A model generated the notes under the pieces. That model made no database searches, was not told the origin of the DNA, and worked only from the letters and a program-made list of their open reading frames with translations. A stretch of DNA of 64,000 nt from Sphaerochaetaceae bacterium (GTDB lineage: Bacteria; Spirochaetota; Spirochaetia; Sphaerochaetales; Sphaerochaetaceae), in assembly GCA_028532765.1 (NCBI GenBank), contig JAQQAR010000091.1, positions 1 to 64,000 on the forward strand. Direction: 5' to 3'. Each line of letters starts with the position of its first letter. The stretch's first letter is position 1. Below, in pieces: positions 24,627 to 32,901 of the stretch. The position numbers were made by a program, and so were the translations under genes.

Positions 24627-25664
24627 ATGGATGAATCATTTGTAACACTTATATTCAAGAACAACACACTTACGTTGCTCGATCAACGGATCCTGCCTAC
24701 CGAAGTATCATACGTGGATTGCAAAACCTATGAGGAAGTTGAGTTCGCCATCAGGGATATGATCGTACGTGGAGCTCCGGCTATCGGAGCCGCTGCAGCG
24801 TACGGAGTGTATCTGGCAGCACTTCAATGCCCAGAGGAGAAAGCATTCAAGAAAGCCTGTGAAATCCTCAGCCTTGCCAGGCCTACCGCAGTCAATCTTG
24901 GTTGGGCAATCAACCGAATGCTGGACATCTATACTCGCAACAATATACAACCAAGGGAAGCACTCCTGAAAACATTACTCGCTGAGGCTGATGCTATCAG
25001 GGAAGAGGATATCAAGACCAACAAGCAAATGTCACGTATCGGTGCCAGGGTCGTTCCCGAGAAGGCAACCATCCTCACTCATTGCAATACCGGAGCATTG
25101 GCAACTGCAGGCTGGGGCACGGCGTTGGGTGTCATCAAGACCGCGTTCTATGACAAGAAGGATATCTTTGTGTATGCCGATGAAACACGGCCGAGATTCC
25201 AAGGAGCTCGCCTTACCGCGTGGGAACTGATGGAAGCAAAGATTCCTTCCAAGCTTATTCCTGACAGTGCCGCAGCAACACTGATTCGTGATGGAAAAAT
25301 TGATTTGGTAATCCTTGGCGGTGACCGTGTAGCGGCAAACGGCGATGTGGCGAACAAGCTGGGAACCTTTGCCCTGTCTGTCATCTGCAAGGCTTATGGA
25401 GTACCTTTCTACAGCGTTGTCCCTATTTCCACCATCGATTTCTCAATTCCCGATGGCTCTGCGATTCCCATCGAGGAGAGGGAAGCAGAGGAAGTCACCC
25501 ATGTACAAGGAGTGCAAGTAGCACCAAATGGGATGGATGTCTTCAATCCTGCTTTTGATGTTACCCCTCACCAGAATCTTACGGGAATCATAACAGAGAA
25601 GGGTATCATCTATCCTCCTTTCAAGGAGAATATTGAACGACTTAGACGAGGAGAGACGCTTTAG
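24627..25664 (+). CDS. mtnA: S-methyl-5-thioribose-1-phosphate isomerase
   Basis: 345 aa, family-typical. VRGAPAIGAAAAYG near 47-60 is the substrate-phosphate loop; CNTGALATAGWGTALG near 155 contains the catalytic Cys; GGDRVAANGDVANKLGT near 232 contains the catalytic Asp. It isomerises methylthioribose 1-phosphate to methylthioribulose 1-phosphate in methionine salvage. Start set at 24627 (AAGGAGAAGG upstream) instead of an ATG inside mtaD. The rest of the salvage pathway is not in this window. Confidence 0.95.
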   Translation: MDESFVTLIFKNNTLTLLDQRILPTEVSYVDCKTYEEVEFAIRDMIVRGAPAIGAAAAYGVYLAALQCPEEKAFKKACEILSLARPTAVNLGWAINRMLDIYTRNNIQPREALLKTLLAEADAIREEDIKTNKQMSRIGARVVPEKATILTHCNTGALATAGWGTALGVIKTAFYDKKDIFVYADETRPRFQGARLTAWELMEAKIPSKLIPDSAAATLIRDGKIDLVILGGDRVAANGDVANKLGTFALSVICKAYGVPFYSVVPISTIDFSIPDGSAIPIEEREAEEVTHVQGVQVAPNGMDVFNPAFDVTPHQNLTGIITEKGIIYPPFKENIERLRRGETL

Positions 25665-25673
25665 AAGCTTACA

Positions 25674-25707
25674 GGCAGTGGATACCCGTTCCACTGCCAA
25701 ATTTTTT
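25674..25707 (+). terminator. Terminator after mtnA
   Basis: Perfect 8-bp stem GGCAGTGG / CCACTGCC with a 9-nt loop, then AAATTTTTT; just after the mtnA stop codon. Confidence 0.9.
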
Positions 25708-25927
25708 ATGTTTTTTTGGACAGGAGCGATTTTGTGGATATGACAAAAAGAGGAACAATCCATTGCGGTCCTCCTCACTCATTTTTATTATGCCATGCCA
25801 TTTACGCATACCGCAAAAAACCCTACCCCATTTTTCGGTTTTACGAAAGGCTTTACCAATTTCTCCATTTTCTATACCATCATATACAGATTATGTATAT
25901 TTATACAAAGAGAGGAGCAATACCCAA
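25708..25927 (+). other. AT-rich leader region of gdhA
   Basis: About 220 bp without a supported gene. An open frame runs through it into gdhA, but its residues do not resemble glutamate dehydrogenase. Its last part (about 25870-25915) is very AT-rich with several TATA-like boxes, so it probably holds the gdhA promoter; I cannot choose one. No riboswitch recognised. Confidence 0.4.
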
Positions 25928-27289
25928 ATGCACGAAGCAACACAACAGATCCTTGACCACGTAAAGCAAGTCGATCCCAACCAGCCGGAATTTTTTCAAG
26001 CTGTAACCTCATTCATGGCCTCAATCGATCATTTGGTTGATGATCTGCCTCAGATTGTATATCACAAGGTCCTTGATAGGATGGTTGAACCTGAACGTGT
26101 CATCACGTTCCGCGTTCCCTGGGTAGATGACGATGGACAGCTGCAGATCAACCGCGCATTCCGTGTTCAGATGAATAGTGCAATAGGACCCTACAAAGGT
26201 GGACTGAGATTCCACCCCTCAGTTAACCTGTCGATCCTGAAATTCCTTGCATTCGAACAGACCTTCAAGAACAGTCTGACTGGCCTAGCCATGGGTGGAG
26301 GTAAGGGCGGAAGTGACTTCAACCCCAAGGGAAAGAGCGACAACGAAGTCATGCGTTTCTGCCAGAGCATGATGACCGAACTCTCACGCCATATTGGTGA
26401 GGACACTGATATTCCAGCAGGTGATATCGGGGTCGGGGGTCGAGAAATCGGATACCTCTACGGGCAATACAGGAGGATGAAAAATCGTTCTGTCGGTATC
26501 TTGACCGGCAAGGGACCCACCTTTGGCGGCTCCTATATCCGTCCGGAAGCAACGGGCTACGGATTGGTCTATCTTTCAGCTGCTATTCTGGAAGGCAAGG
26601 GAAAGAGCCTTCAAGGAAAGACCTGTCTTGTCAGTGGCAGTGGAAACGTTGCACAATACACCGCTGAAAAGCTGTTGCACATGGGTGCAAAACCGATCAG
26701 CATGAGCGACTCATCGGGTATTCTCATCGATCCTTCCGGAATTGATGAGAAGAAACTTGCCTACATCAAGACTCTGAAAAATGTAAGAAGAGGAAGAATC
26801 AGCGAGTATGCCCAGCAGTTCAAGGAAGCAACCTACATCCCCCACAATGGCTCAAACGATGCCAATCCTCTGTGGGATGTAAAAGCTGACTATGCTTTCC
26901 CTTGTGCTACCCAGAATGAAATCAATGGGAATGATGCCAAAAACTTGGTAGCTAATGGGATTTCATTGGTAGGAGAAGGTGCAAATATGCCTACGACATT
27001 GGAAGCCGATGATATCTTCAAGGAAGCAGGTGTTTTACATGCTCCTGGAAAGGCAGCCAATGCCGGTGGTGTTGCAGTCTCTGGATTGGAGATGGCACAG
27101 AACAGCCAGAAGCTCCAATGGACTCCTGAACAGGTCGACCAGCAGCTTCAACAGATCATGAAAAACATCTACGCTTCCATCAGCCAGGCAGCAGATAAGT
27201 ACAGCACACAGGACAACTTAGTCGATGGTGCAAACATTGCTGGATTCCTGAAAGTAAGCGAGGCCATGATTGCCCAAGGATATGTGTAA
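25928..27289 (+). CDS. gdhA: NADP-specific glutamate dehydrogenase
   Basis: 453 aa, hexameric small GDH. GPYKGGLRFHP at 87-97 (substrate Lys), MGGGKGGSDF at 122-131 with catalytic Lys126, PAGDIGVGGREIGYL near 164, and the Rossmann glycine motif VSGSGNVAQY near 236. It makes glutamate from 2-oxoglutarate and ammonia. The start at 25928 gives the normal length; GGAG lies 10 nt before the ATG. An upstream frame extension to 25763 is not homologous. Monocistronic between two terminators. Confidence 0.96.
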   Translation: MHEATQQILDHVKQVDPNQPEFFQAVTSFMASIDHLVDDLPQIVYHKVLDRMVEPERVITFRVPWVDDDGQLQINRAFRVQMNSAIGPYKGGLRFHPSVNLSILKFLAFEQTFKNSLTGLAMGGGKGGSDFNPKGKSDNEVMRFCQSMMTELSRHIGEDTDIPAGDIGVGGREIGYLYGQYRRMKNRSVGILTGKGPTFGGSYIRPEATGYGLVYLSAAILEGKGKSLQGKTCLVSGSGNVAQYTAEKLLHMGAKPISMSDSSGILIDPSGIDEKKLAYIKTLKNVRRGRISEYAQQFKEATYIPHNGSNDANPLWDVKADYAFPCATQNEINGNDAKNLVANGISLVGEGANMPTTLEADDIFKEAGVLHAPGKAANAGGVAVSGLEMAQNSQKLQWTPEQVDQQLQQIMKNIYASISQAADKYSTQDNLVDGANIAGFLKVSEAMIAQGYV

Positions 27290-27311
27290 TAAATTCATGC
27301 TTTCACTTTAC

Positions 27312-27339
27312 GGCAGGCTGAAAAGCCTGCCTTATTTTT
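27312..27339 (+). terminator. Terminator after gdhA
   Basis: Perfect stem GGCAGGCT / AGCCTGCC around a GAAA tetraloop, then TTATTTTTA. Confidence 0.92.
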
Positions 27340-27417
27340 ACCTGTACCCTATTAGGAATAAAACCCACTGTACTACCGGCGAAATTTAGGGTATCATGGA
27401 AGGCAAGGAGAATAGCT

Positions 27418-27798
27418 ATGAAAGATCAGATTTTCTACATTTGTAAGCACTGTGGCAACATTGCTGTGAAGGTTGTTGACAGAGGTCCGAAACTCTCTTG
27501 CTGTGGCGAGGAGATGGCCCCCTTGAAGGCAAACACCGTTGATGCAGCCCAGGAGAAGCATGTTCCTGTTGTAAGCATTGAAGGGAACAAGCTGAGTGTG
27601 AATGTAGGTTCCGTGGATCATCCAATGACCCAGGAACACCACATCGAGTTCATCTATGTCCAGACTGAAAAGGGTGGCATGAGAAAGGCTCTCCCTGTTG
27701 ACGGAAAGCCACACGCAACCTTTGCCCTCGATGAGGACAAGGCTGTTGCTGTTTACGAGTATTGCAACCTACATGGACTCTGGAAGGTCGATCTCTAG
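27418..27798 (+). CDS. dfx: Desulfoferrodoxin (superoxide reductase)
   Basis: 126 aa two-domain protein. The N-terminal desulforedoxin iron site is Cys9, Cys12, Cys28, Cys29; the catalytic SOR iron site has His48 (in EKHVP), His68, His74, Cys116 and His119 (in YCNLHG). It reduces superoxide to peroxide without releasing oxygen, as expected of an anaerobe. AAGGAG precedes the ATG. The stop codon overlaps the stop of the convergent ABC ATPase gene by 4 bp. Confidence 0.97.
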   Translation: MKDQIFYICKHCGNIAVKVVDRGPKLSCCGEEMAPLKANTVDAAQEKHVPVVSIEGNKLSVNVGSVDHPMTQEHHIEFIYVQTEKGGMRKALPVDGKPHATFALDEDKAVAVYEYCNLHGLWKVDL

Positions 27799-28508
27799 GA
27801 TTGTACCAACGTTTCCACCAGCTTGGCTTCCAAAGCCAACAGTGATGCATCACCGATATTCCTCGCATTGCGGGGAATATCTATTTTTTGGTACAACAGT
27901 GGTTGTTTTGGGTCACCCAGACAACACACTGCATCACCAAGCAAGATGGCTTCCTTAGGGTCATGAGTAACAAACAGCGTAGTTTTTGGACTCTCTTCCC
28001 ATAATCTGATGAAAGCATGCACAAGAGCATACTTCAATTTGATATCCAAGCTCTGGAAAGGCTCATCGAGCAACATGAGATTACACTGGTGAGCAAAGGC
28101 TCTTGCAATCGCAACACGCTGCCTCATTCCACCTGAGAGCTGATGAGGATAGAGTGATAAACTCTCCTGCAGCCCAACAAGATCAAGATAGTGCAAAGCA
28201 CGCTCTTCTCTCTCATGTCTCTCCTTACAGGAGGAGCGAAGGGCAAGCTCGACATTCTCATATACGGTACTGGAGGGAAGTAGTCTTGGCTCCTGGAAGA
28301 GATAACTGATTACCCCTTGCTCACCATCTTCCTTTTCAATTGTCCCTTCATCTGGTTGCAGTAATCCAGAAGCCATTTGCAACAAGGTTGTCTTTCCTTC
28401 ACCTGATGGCCCGACAACAGAGAGTATCGTTGAAGGAGGTACCTCAAGACTGAAACGATCGAAAACCTGGTTCTCACCGTATCGCTTGGAGATATTCAAG
28501 AAACGCAT
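27795..28508 (-). CDS. ABC transporter ATP-binding protein (SsuB/TauB-like)
   Basis: 237 aa single ABC ATPase. Walker A GPSGEGKTT near 33-41, Q-loop FQEPRL near 71, signature LSGGMRQRVAIARAF near 123, Walker B LMLLDEPFQSLD near 143-154, and H-loop VTHD near 180. Family placement is nitrate/sulfonate/taurine type. It is the last gene of the three-gene operon binding protein-permease-ATPase, overlapping the permease by 13 bp. Confidence 0.93.
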   Translation of the reverse strand: MRFLNISKRYGENQVFDRFSLEVPPSTILSVVGPSGEGKTTLLQMASGLLQPDEGTIEKEDGEQGVISYLFQEPRLLPSSTVYENVELALRSSCKERHEREERALHYLDLVGLQESLSLYPHQLSGGMRQRVAIARAFAHQCNLMLLDEPFQSLDIKLKYALVHAFIRLWEESPKTTLFVTHDPKEAILLGDAVCCLGDPKQPLLYQKIDIPRNARNIGDASLLALEAKLVETLVQS

Positions 28509-29278
28509 GGAACCCTCCTCGCATCGAGGCGATGCTTCAGAGCGCCGATTCCATCCACCACGAAGGCAAAAACCAGATCTCCAAAGGCTGTAAGGAAAAC
28601 GGCGATCAAGGTCCAGGAGAGCACCCTGTCAGTCTCCAGCTGTACTTGGGCAAGTTGCATCCTCGATCCAACACCATACTGGGGGACCGTCAATACCTCT
28701 GCAGCAATTACCACTTTCCAAACCATCGAAAGCGCAGTCTTTGCACCAGTGACAAAGAAAGGAACCAAGGAAGGAATAAAGAAATGTACCAGCTTTGTCT
28801 GTTTTGAGAATCCGTAGAGGTCACACATCTCATCGAGATTGGAATCAAGTTGCCTTACTCCCATCTCCATCTGTACAAACATTACCGGAAACCCCATAAG
28901 AAAGGCTGAGAACAAGGGTACCGTTCCACTGGAGAACCAGATAAAGGCAAGCAGAATAACGCTCATCACCGGTACCGCTTTCAGTGTCGTGACAAACGGT
29001 TTCAAGAAGGTGGAGAGCAAGGTGAACCTACCAGCAAGCACCCCAAGGATTGAAGCACTCACAAGAATGATCAGGAAACTCTCCAATGCCCTGAGAACAG
29101 TGAACAGCACATTTGCAGTAAAGACCGGTTCACGTACCAAGCCAAGCAAGGTAGTGAAAACCGGTCCTAGACTGGGAAGCAGAATCTGACTATCGATCCA
29201 CATGGAGGCAACCTGCCAAATGATGAGCAGGATTCCCGAAGCAAGAAGAAGTACCAGATCCCGCTTCACATAACGCAT
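28496..29278 (-). CDS. ABC transporter permease (SsuC/TauC-like)
   Basis: 260 aa with about six membrane segments and the inner-membrane coupling motif region EMCDLYGFSKQTKLVHFFIPSL compressed near 150-172. It fits the BPD_transp_1 type of the sulfonate/nitrate/pyrimidine-precursor family. Between the binding protein (10-nt gap) and the ATPase. Substrate not evident. Confidence 0.92.
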   Translation of the reverse strand: MRYVKRDLVLLLASGILLIIWQVASMWIDSQILLPSLGPVFTTLLGLVREPVFTANVLFTVLRALESFLIILVSASILGVLAGRFTLLSTFLKPFVTTLKAVPVMSVILLAFIWFSSGTVPLFSAFLMGFPVMFVQMEMGVRQLDSNLDEMCDLYGFSKQTKLVHFFIPSLVPFFVTGAKTALSMVWKVVIAAEVLTVPQYGVGSRMQLAQVQLETDRVLSWTLIAVFLTAFGDLVFAFVVDGIGALKHRLDARRVPCVS

Positions 29279-29288
29279 GTGCTACTCC

Positions 29289-30263
29289 TTACAGATATAA
29301 ATTGTCTGCAGGAACCGCACCACCGATGGCTGCTGGACTGAAGGAATGGAGGAACCTGTAATAAGCCTGTACTTCCTCTTTCGCTTCTTGACTGGGCACA
29401 AATACCAAGTTACAGAAAGGAATGGAAGGAGTAGCCAATGCAGCCTTCATGATCCCTGCCTCCTCAATTGCCTTTCCAGCTGCTTGGGGTTCTGCGTTGA
29501 CCCATGTTACAGAATCTTCATAGGCATCGAGGATATCCTCTAGTGCTTCCGGGTGTTTCTCTGCAAACTGTTCACTTACCACCATAACACTCATTGGATA
29601 GTTTGCAACTCCAGAAAGTTCCTCATAGAGCGCTTGTACATCAACAACTTCTTTTGCACGCTTGCTTCCATTGATAATCATGGAAACAAACGGCTGTGGC
29701 AACATGACCAGGGACACCTTTCCAGCAATGGTCAGCTGTGCAAGCTGTGCAGGACTGGCTACAGAATAGTCAAGGATTACATCCACTCCAGCCTCAAGAC
29801 CAGCTTCCCTGAGCAACAGCTGGGCCATCTGATCGGGAGTGGATCCAGCACCGGGTACATGTACCGTTTTTCCCAGTAGATCGTCCACACCTTGAACCGA
29901 TCCATCACTGGAAACTACGCTGAGCATCCCATTACCGATAACTGCAGCAAGCTTGATCTTGACTCCCTTATTGTAGATATTCGCAGCAAGATTGGAAGGA
30001 AGACAGGCAAAATCGAGCTCCCCATTGGCCAGGCGGGCTACCACTTCATTGGGAGAAGGGAATACCTGCATTGCAATCTGAATGTCCTCGGTGATTCTTC
30101 CACCATTCTCATTCAGGGCAACAGAAGAAAATCCAGTAGGTCCGGCCATGACAGCGAACTGAACTTCCAATGGCGAGTCAACCGGAGTCTCAGCAACCGG
30201 CTGTGCCCCGATTGCCACCATGGCAAGCAAGGCTACGAAAACAAGACTGATTTTGTGTTTCAT
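29289..30263 (-). CDS. ABC transporter substrate-binding protein (NMT1/SsuA-like)
   Basis: 324 aa. An N-terminal signal peptide ends near AIGAQPVA with no lipobox Cys, unusual for a spirochaete binding protein, so it is probably free in the periplasm. The body has the type 2 periplasmic fold features ARLANGELDFACLP near 75 and GKTVHVPGAGSTPDQM near 132. Family members bind sulfonates, thiamine precursors or nitrate; no neighbour fixes the ligand. Start at 30263 with GGGAG 7 nt upstream. A terminator separates it from tyrS. Confidence 0.88.
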   Translation of the reverse strand: MKHKISLVFVALLAMVAIGAQPVAETPVDSPLEVQFAVMAGPTGFSSVALNENGGRITEDIQIAMQVFPSPNEVVARLANGELDFACLPSNLAANIYNKGVKIKLAAVIGNGMLSVVSSDGSVQGVDDLLGKTVHVPGAGSTPDQMAQLLLREAGLEAGVDVILDYSVASPAQLAQLTIAGKVSLVMLPQPFVSMIINGSKRAKEVVDVQALYEELSGVANYPMSVMVVSEQFAEKHPEALEDILDAYEDSVTWVNAEPQAAGKAIEEAGIMKAALATPSIPFCNLVFVPSQEAKEEVQAYYRFLHSFSPAAIGGAVPADNLYL

Positions 30264-30283
30264 CACATATCTCCCTATGGAAA

Positions 30284-30301
30284 GAGGGGGTAATCCCCCT
30301 C
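30284..30301 (-). terminator. Terminator after tyrS
   Basis: GAGGGGG/CCCCCTC stem with an ATTA loop (minus strand) followed by TTTCC; short T-run, so possibly partial, letting some gltX-glyQS-tyrS transcription enter the ABC genes. Confidence 0.6.
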
Positions 30302-30307
30302 CTTCAC

Positions 30308-31564
30308 TTATTCTACACTGATACGGAAATACCGCTTCTTTCCAGCACGGAGAATCAACTCCCCATACTCATCCAGATAGGAGGAGTCGATGAGTGTCTT
30401 GGGATTCTCAACACGTTGTTCCCCGATCCATGCACCTCCACCTGTTACCAATCGTCGGGCATCACTGTTGGTTGCAGCCAAGTCAGTCCGGCTGAACAAA
30501 TCCAACACTCCAATACCTGAGTCCAGCTCTGCCTTACTGATGGTCAGTGAAGGCATTCCTTCACGCCCATCGATGCCCAGATTGGCACCATTGAACATCG
30601 CTTTTGCTGCAGTTCTGGCCTTTTCGGCCTCTTCTTCGCCATGAATGATCTTTGTCTGTTCATAGGCAAGACGGTCCTTTGCATCGTTGATATTGACGTT
30701 TTCGCCCTCATACTGAGCAATTTCCTCAAGAGAAAGGAAGGTAAAGAGCTTAAGGAACCTCACCACATCTGCGTCGTTGACATTTCTCCAGTACTGGTAG
30801 AAATCATAGGCACTGAAGAGTTCTGGATCGAGGAAAACCGCACCCTTCTCGCTCTTGCCCATCTTGTGTCCATCAGCACGGGTGATCAGGTTGAATGTCA
30901 AACCATAACATTCAGGACCACCAAGTTTTCTGATCAACTCGATGCCACTGACAATATTCCCCCACTGATCATCCCCTCCGATCTGCAGGCGGCAGCCATG
31001 ATCACGGTTGAGAATGTGAAAATCGTAGGACTGCAGAAGCTGATAGTTGAACTCAATGAAGGAGAGCCCACGCTCGAGGCGTTGCTTGTATGATTCAAAG
31101 GTAAGCATCCTATTCACCGAGAAATGCTTTCCAATCTCCCGGAGGAAGGTGATATAGTTCAATCCATTGAGCCAGTCTGCATTATTCAATGCAACAGCTT
31201 TTCCTTTTCCACCCTCCGGCTGCTCGCTGAAGTCAACAACTGTTCCGAGCTGTTCCTTGATGGAGGCACAGTTCTTCTCAATCTGCTCAACGGTGAGCAT
31301 CCTTCGCATCTCTGTCTTTCCTGAAGGATCCCCAATCATGGCAGTTCCACCTCCGACAAGTGCGATAGGGTTATGACCTGCGTTCTGCAGATGGTGCATG
31401 GCAAAAAACGGCACCATATGACCAATATGAAGACTCTTACCGGTTGGATCTGCACCTACATAGAAGGTAACAGGACCTGCATCCATCAGGTCACTGAGCG
31501 CATCGTAATCGGTACATGCTTTGACGAACCCTCGGTCTATCAGGGTCTGTAGGGCTTTATTCAT
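30308..31564 (-). CDS. tyrS: Tyrosyl-tRNA synthetase
   Basis: 418 aa class I synthetase: FYVGADPTGKSLHIGHMVP near 34-52 with the HIGH motif, YQLLQSYDF and GGDDQWGN near 165-195 (tyrosine site), HKMGKSEKGAVFL near 228 (KMSKS loop) and a C-terminal S4-like domain. Start at 31564, since GGAG lies 7 nt upstream and glyQS ends 4 nt before it; the frame extends further but into glyQS. Last gene of gltX-glyQS-tyrS. Confidence 0.96.
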   Translation of the reverse strand: MNKALQTLIDRGFVKACTDYDALSDLMDAGPVTFYVGADPTGKSLHIGHMVPFFAMHHLQNAGHNPIALVGGGTAMIGDPSGKTEMRRMLTVEQIEKNCASIKEQLGTVVDFSEQPEGGKGKAVALNNADWLNGLNYITFLREIGKHFSVNRMLTFESYKQRLERGLSFIEFNYQLLQSYDFHILNRDHGCRLQIGGDDQWGNIVSGIELIRKLGGPECYGLTFNLITRADGHKMGKSEKGAVFLDPELFSAYDFYQYWRNVNDADVVRFLKLFTFLSLEEIAQYEGENVNINDAKDRLAYEQTKIIHGEEEAEKARTAAKAMFNGANLGIDGREGMPSLTISKAELDSGIGVLDLFSRTDLAATNSDARRLVTGGGAWIGEQRVENPKTLIDSSYLDEYGELILRAGKKRYFRISVE

Positions 31565-31568
31565 TGTA

Positions 31569-32897
31569 CTACTCCACTCGCTTGTATGCTTTGTTTGCTT
31601 CCTTGATCGTTGCAACCAAAGTTGCAATGCTCACACGGCTCTGTTCCATACTGTCCCTGTATCGTAGGGTGACCGTGTTGTCTTCCAGAGTTTGGTAATC
31701 AACGGTAACACAGTATGGGGTTCCAATCTCATCCATCCTGCGATATCTACGCCCGATCGCGCCACTAATATCGAAGAAGGTTGAGAAGTCATCTCTCAGT
31801 TCCTTCTCAAGCTTGGAAGCAAATTCCGCGATTCCGTCTTTCTTGACCAGAGGAAGAACCGCAACAGTTACAGGAGCAATGTTCGGATGGAAGTGCAGCA
31901 CCGTCCTGACATCTCCCCCTTCCAAGGTCTCTTCCTCATATGCATCGCTCAGTGCCATCAATACATTACGGGTTAAGCCAGCTGAGGTTTCCACAACATA
32001 AGGGATGTAGCGCTGGTTATCCTCAGGATCAAGATACGTAAGATCTTTCCCACTGAACTTCTGATGCTGTCCAAGGTCGTAATCGGTCCGGTTATGGACA
32101 CCCTCAAGTTCCTGCCAGCCCATGGGGAAGAGGAACTGAATATCATAGGCATCCTTTGCGTAGAAAGCCAGCTCGTCTGGGCCATGCTGATGCCACCTGA
32201 GGCTGCTTGGCTTGATACCCATCTTATGATAGAAAGCCATCCGCTGTTCACGCCAATAGCCGAACCATGTCTCGTCAGTCCCAGGCTTACAGAACCACTG
32301 CATCTCCATCTGCTCGAATTCACAGGAGCGGAAGATAAAATTCTTCGTGGTGATCTCGTTTCTGAAGGACTTGCCTACCTGTGCAATTCCGAAGGGAACC
32401 TTCACACGGCTTGAGGATACCACATTCTTGAAATCTGCATAGATTCCCTGGGCAGTCTCAGGTCGAAGGTAAATGGTTGAGCCTCCGTCAAGATTTGCGC
32501 CAATGTGAGTCGCGAACATAAGATTGAAATTTCTTGGTTCTGTAAAACTATCGCGAGTACCACAAGTGGGACAAGCACCGCCGAGATCAATCTGATCGGC
32601 ACGGAATCGAGACTTGCACTGCTTGCAGTCAACCATGGGGTCACTGAAGTTGGACACATGTCCACTCGCTTCCCAGACTCGGGGGTGCATGAGGATGGAG
32701 GCATCCAATCCTACGATATCATCATGGATCTGGGTCATCTCTTTCCACCAGAAATCGCGGATATTGTTTTTCAGCTGAACACCCAGTGGCCCGTAGTCAT
32801 AGGCACCATTCAAACCACCATAAATTTCACTTGACTGAAAAATAAATCCACGTCGCTTACATAAGGAGACAATCTTATCCATCGTTACTTCTGCCAT
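31569..32897 (-). CDS. glyQS: Glycyl-tRNA synthetase, dimeric type
   Basis: 442 aa class II enzyme of the alpha2 type found in Gram-positives, archaea and spirochaetes, not the alpha2beta2 GlyQ/GlyS of E. coli. Motifs: IYGGLNGAYDYGPLG near 24, zinc-like CKQC...CPTC near 86-105, RPETAQGIY near 146, FRNEITTKNFIFRSCEFEQMEM near 178 (motif 2) and an anticodon-binding C-terminus. 4 nt downstream of gltX. Confidence 0.96.
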   Translation of the reverse strand: MAEVTMDKIVSLCKRRGFIFQSSEIYGGLNGAYDYGPLGVQLKNNIRDFWWKEMTQIHDDIVGLDASILMHPRVWEASGHVSNFSDPMVDCKQCKSRFRADQIDLGGACPTCGTRDSFTEPRNFNLMFATHIGANLDGGSTIYLRPETAQGIYADFKNVVSSSRVKVPFGIAQVGKSFRNEITTKNFIFRSCEFEQMEMQWFCKPGTDETWFGYWREQRMAFYHKMGIKPSSLRWHQHGPDELAFYAKDAYDIQFLFPMGWQELEGVHNRTDYDLGQHQKFSGKDLTYLDPEDNQRYIPYVVETSAGLTRNVLMALSDAYEEETLEGGDVRTVLHFHPNIAPVTVAVLPLVKKDGIAEFASKLEKELRDDFSTFFDISGAIGRRYRRMDEIGTPYCVTVDYQTLEDNTVTLRYRDSMEQSRVSIATLVATIKEANKAYKRVE

Positions 32898-32901
32898 TTG
32901 C

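Noticed and set aside
25763-25927. N-terminal extension of gdhA by 55 residues
   Set aside because: The extension has no similarity to glutamate dehydrogenases; the ATG at 25928 has a ribosome site and gives the normal length.
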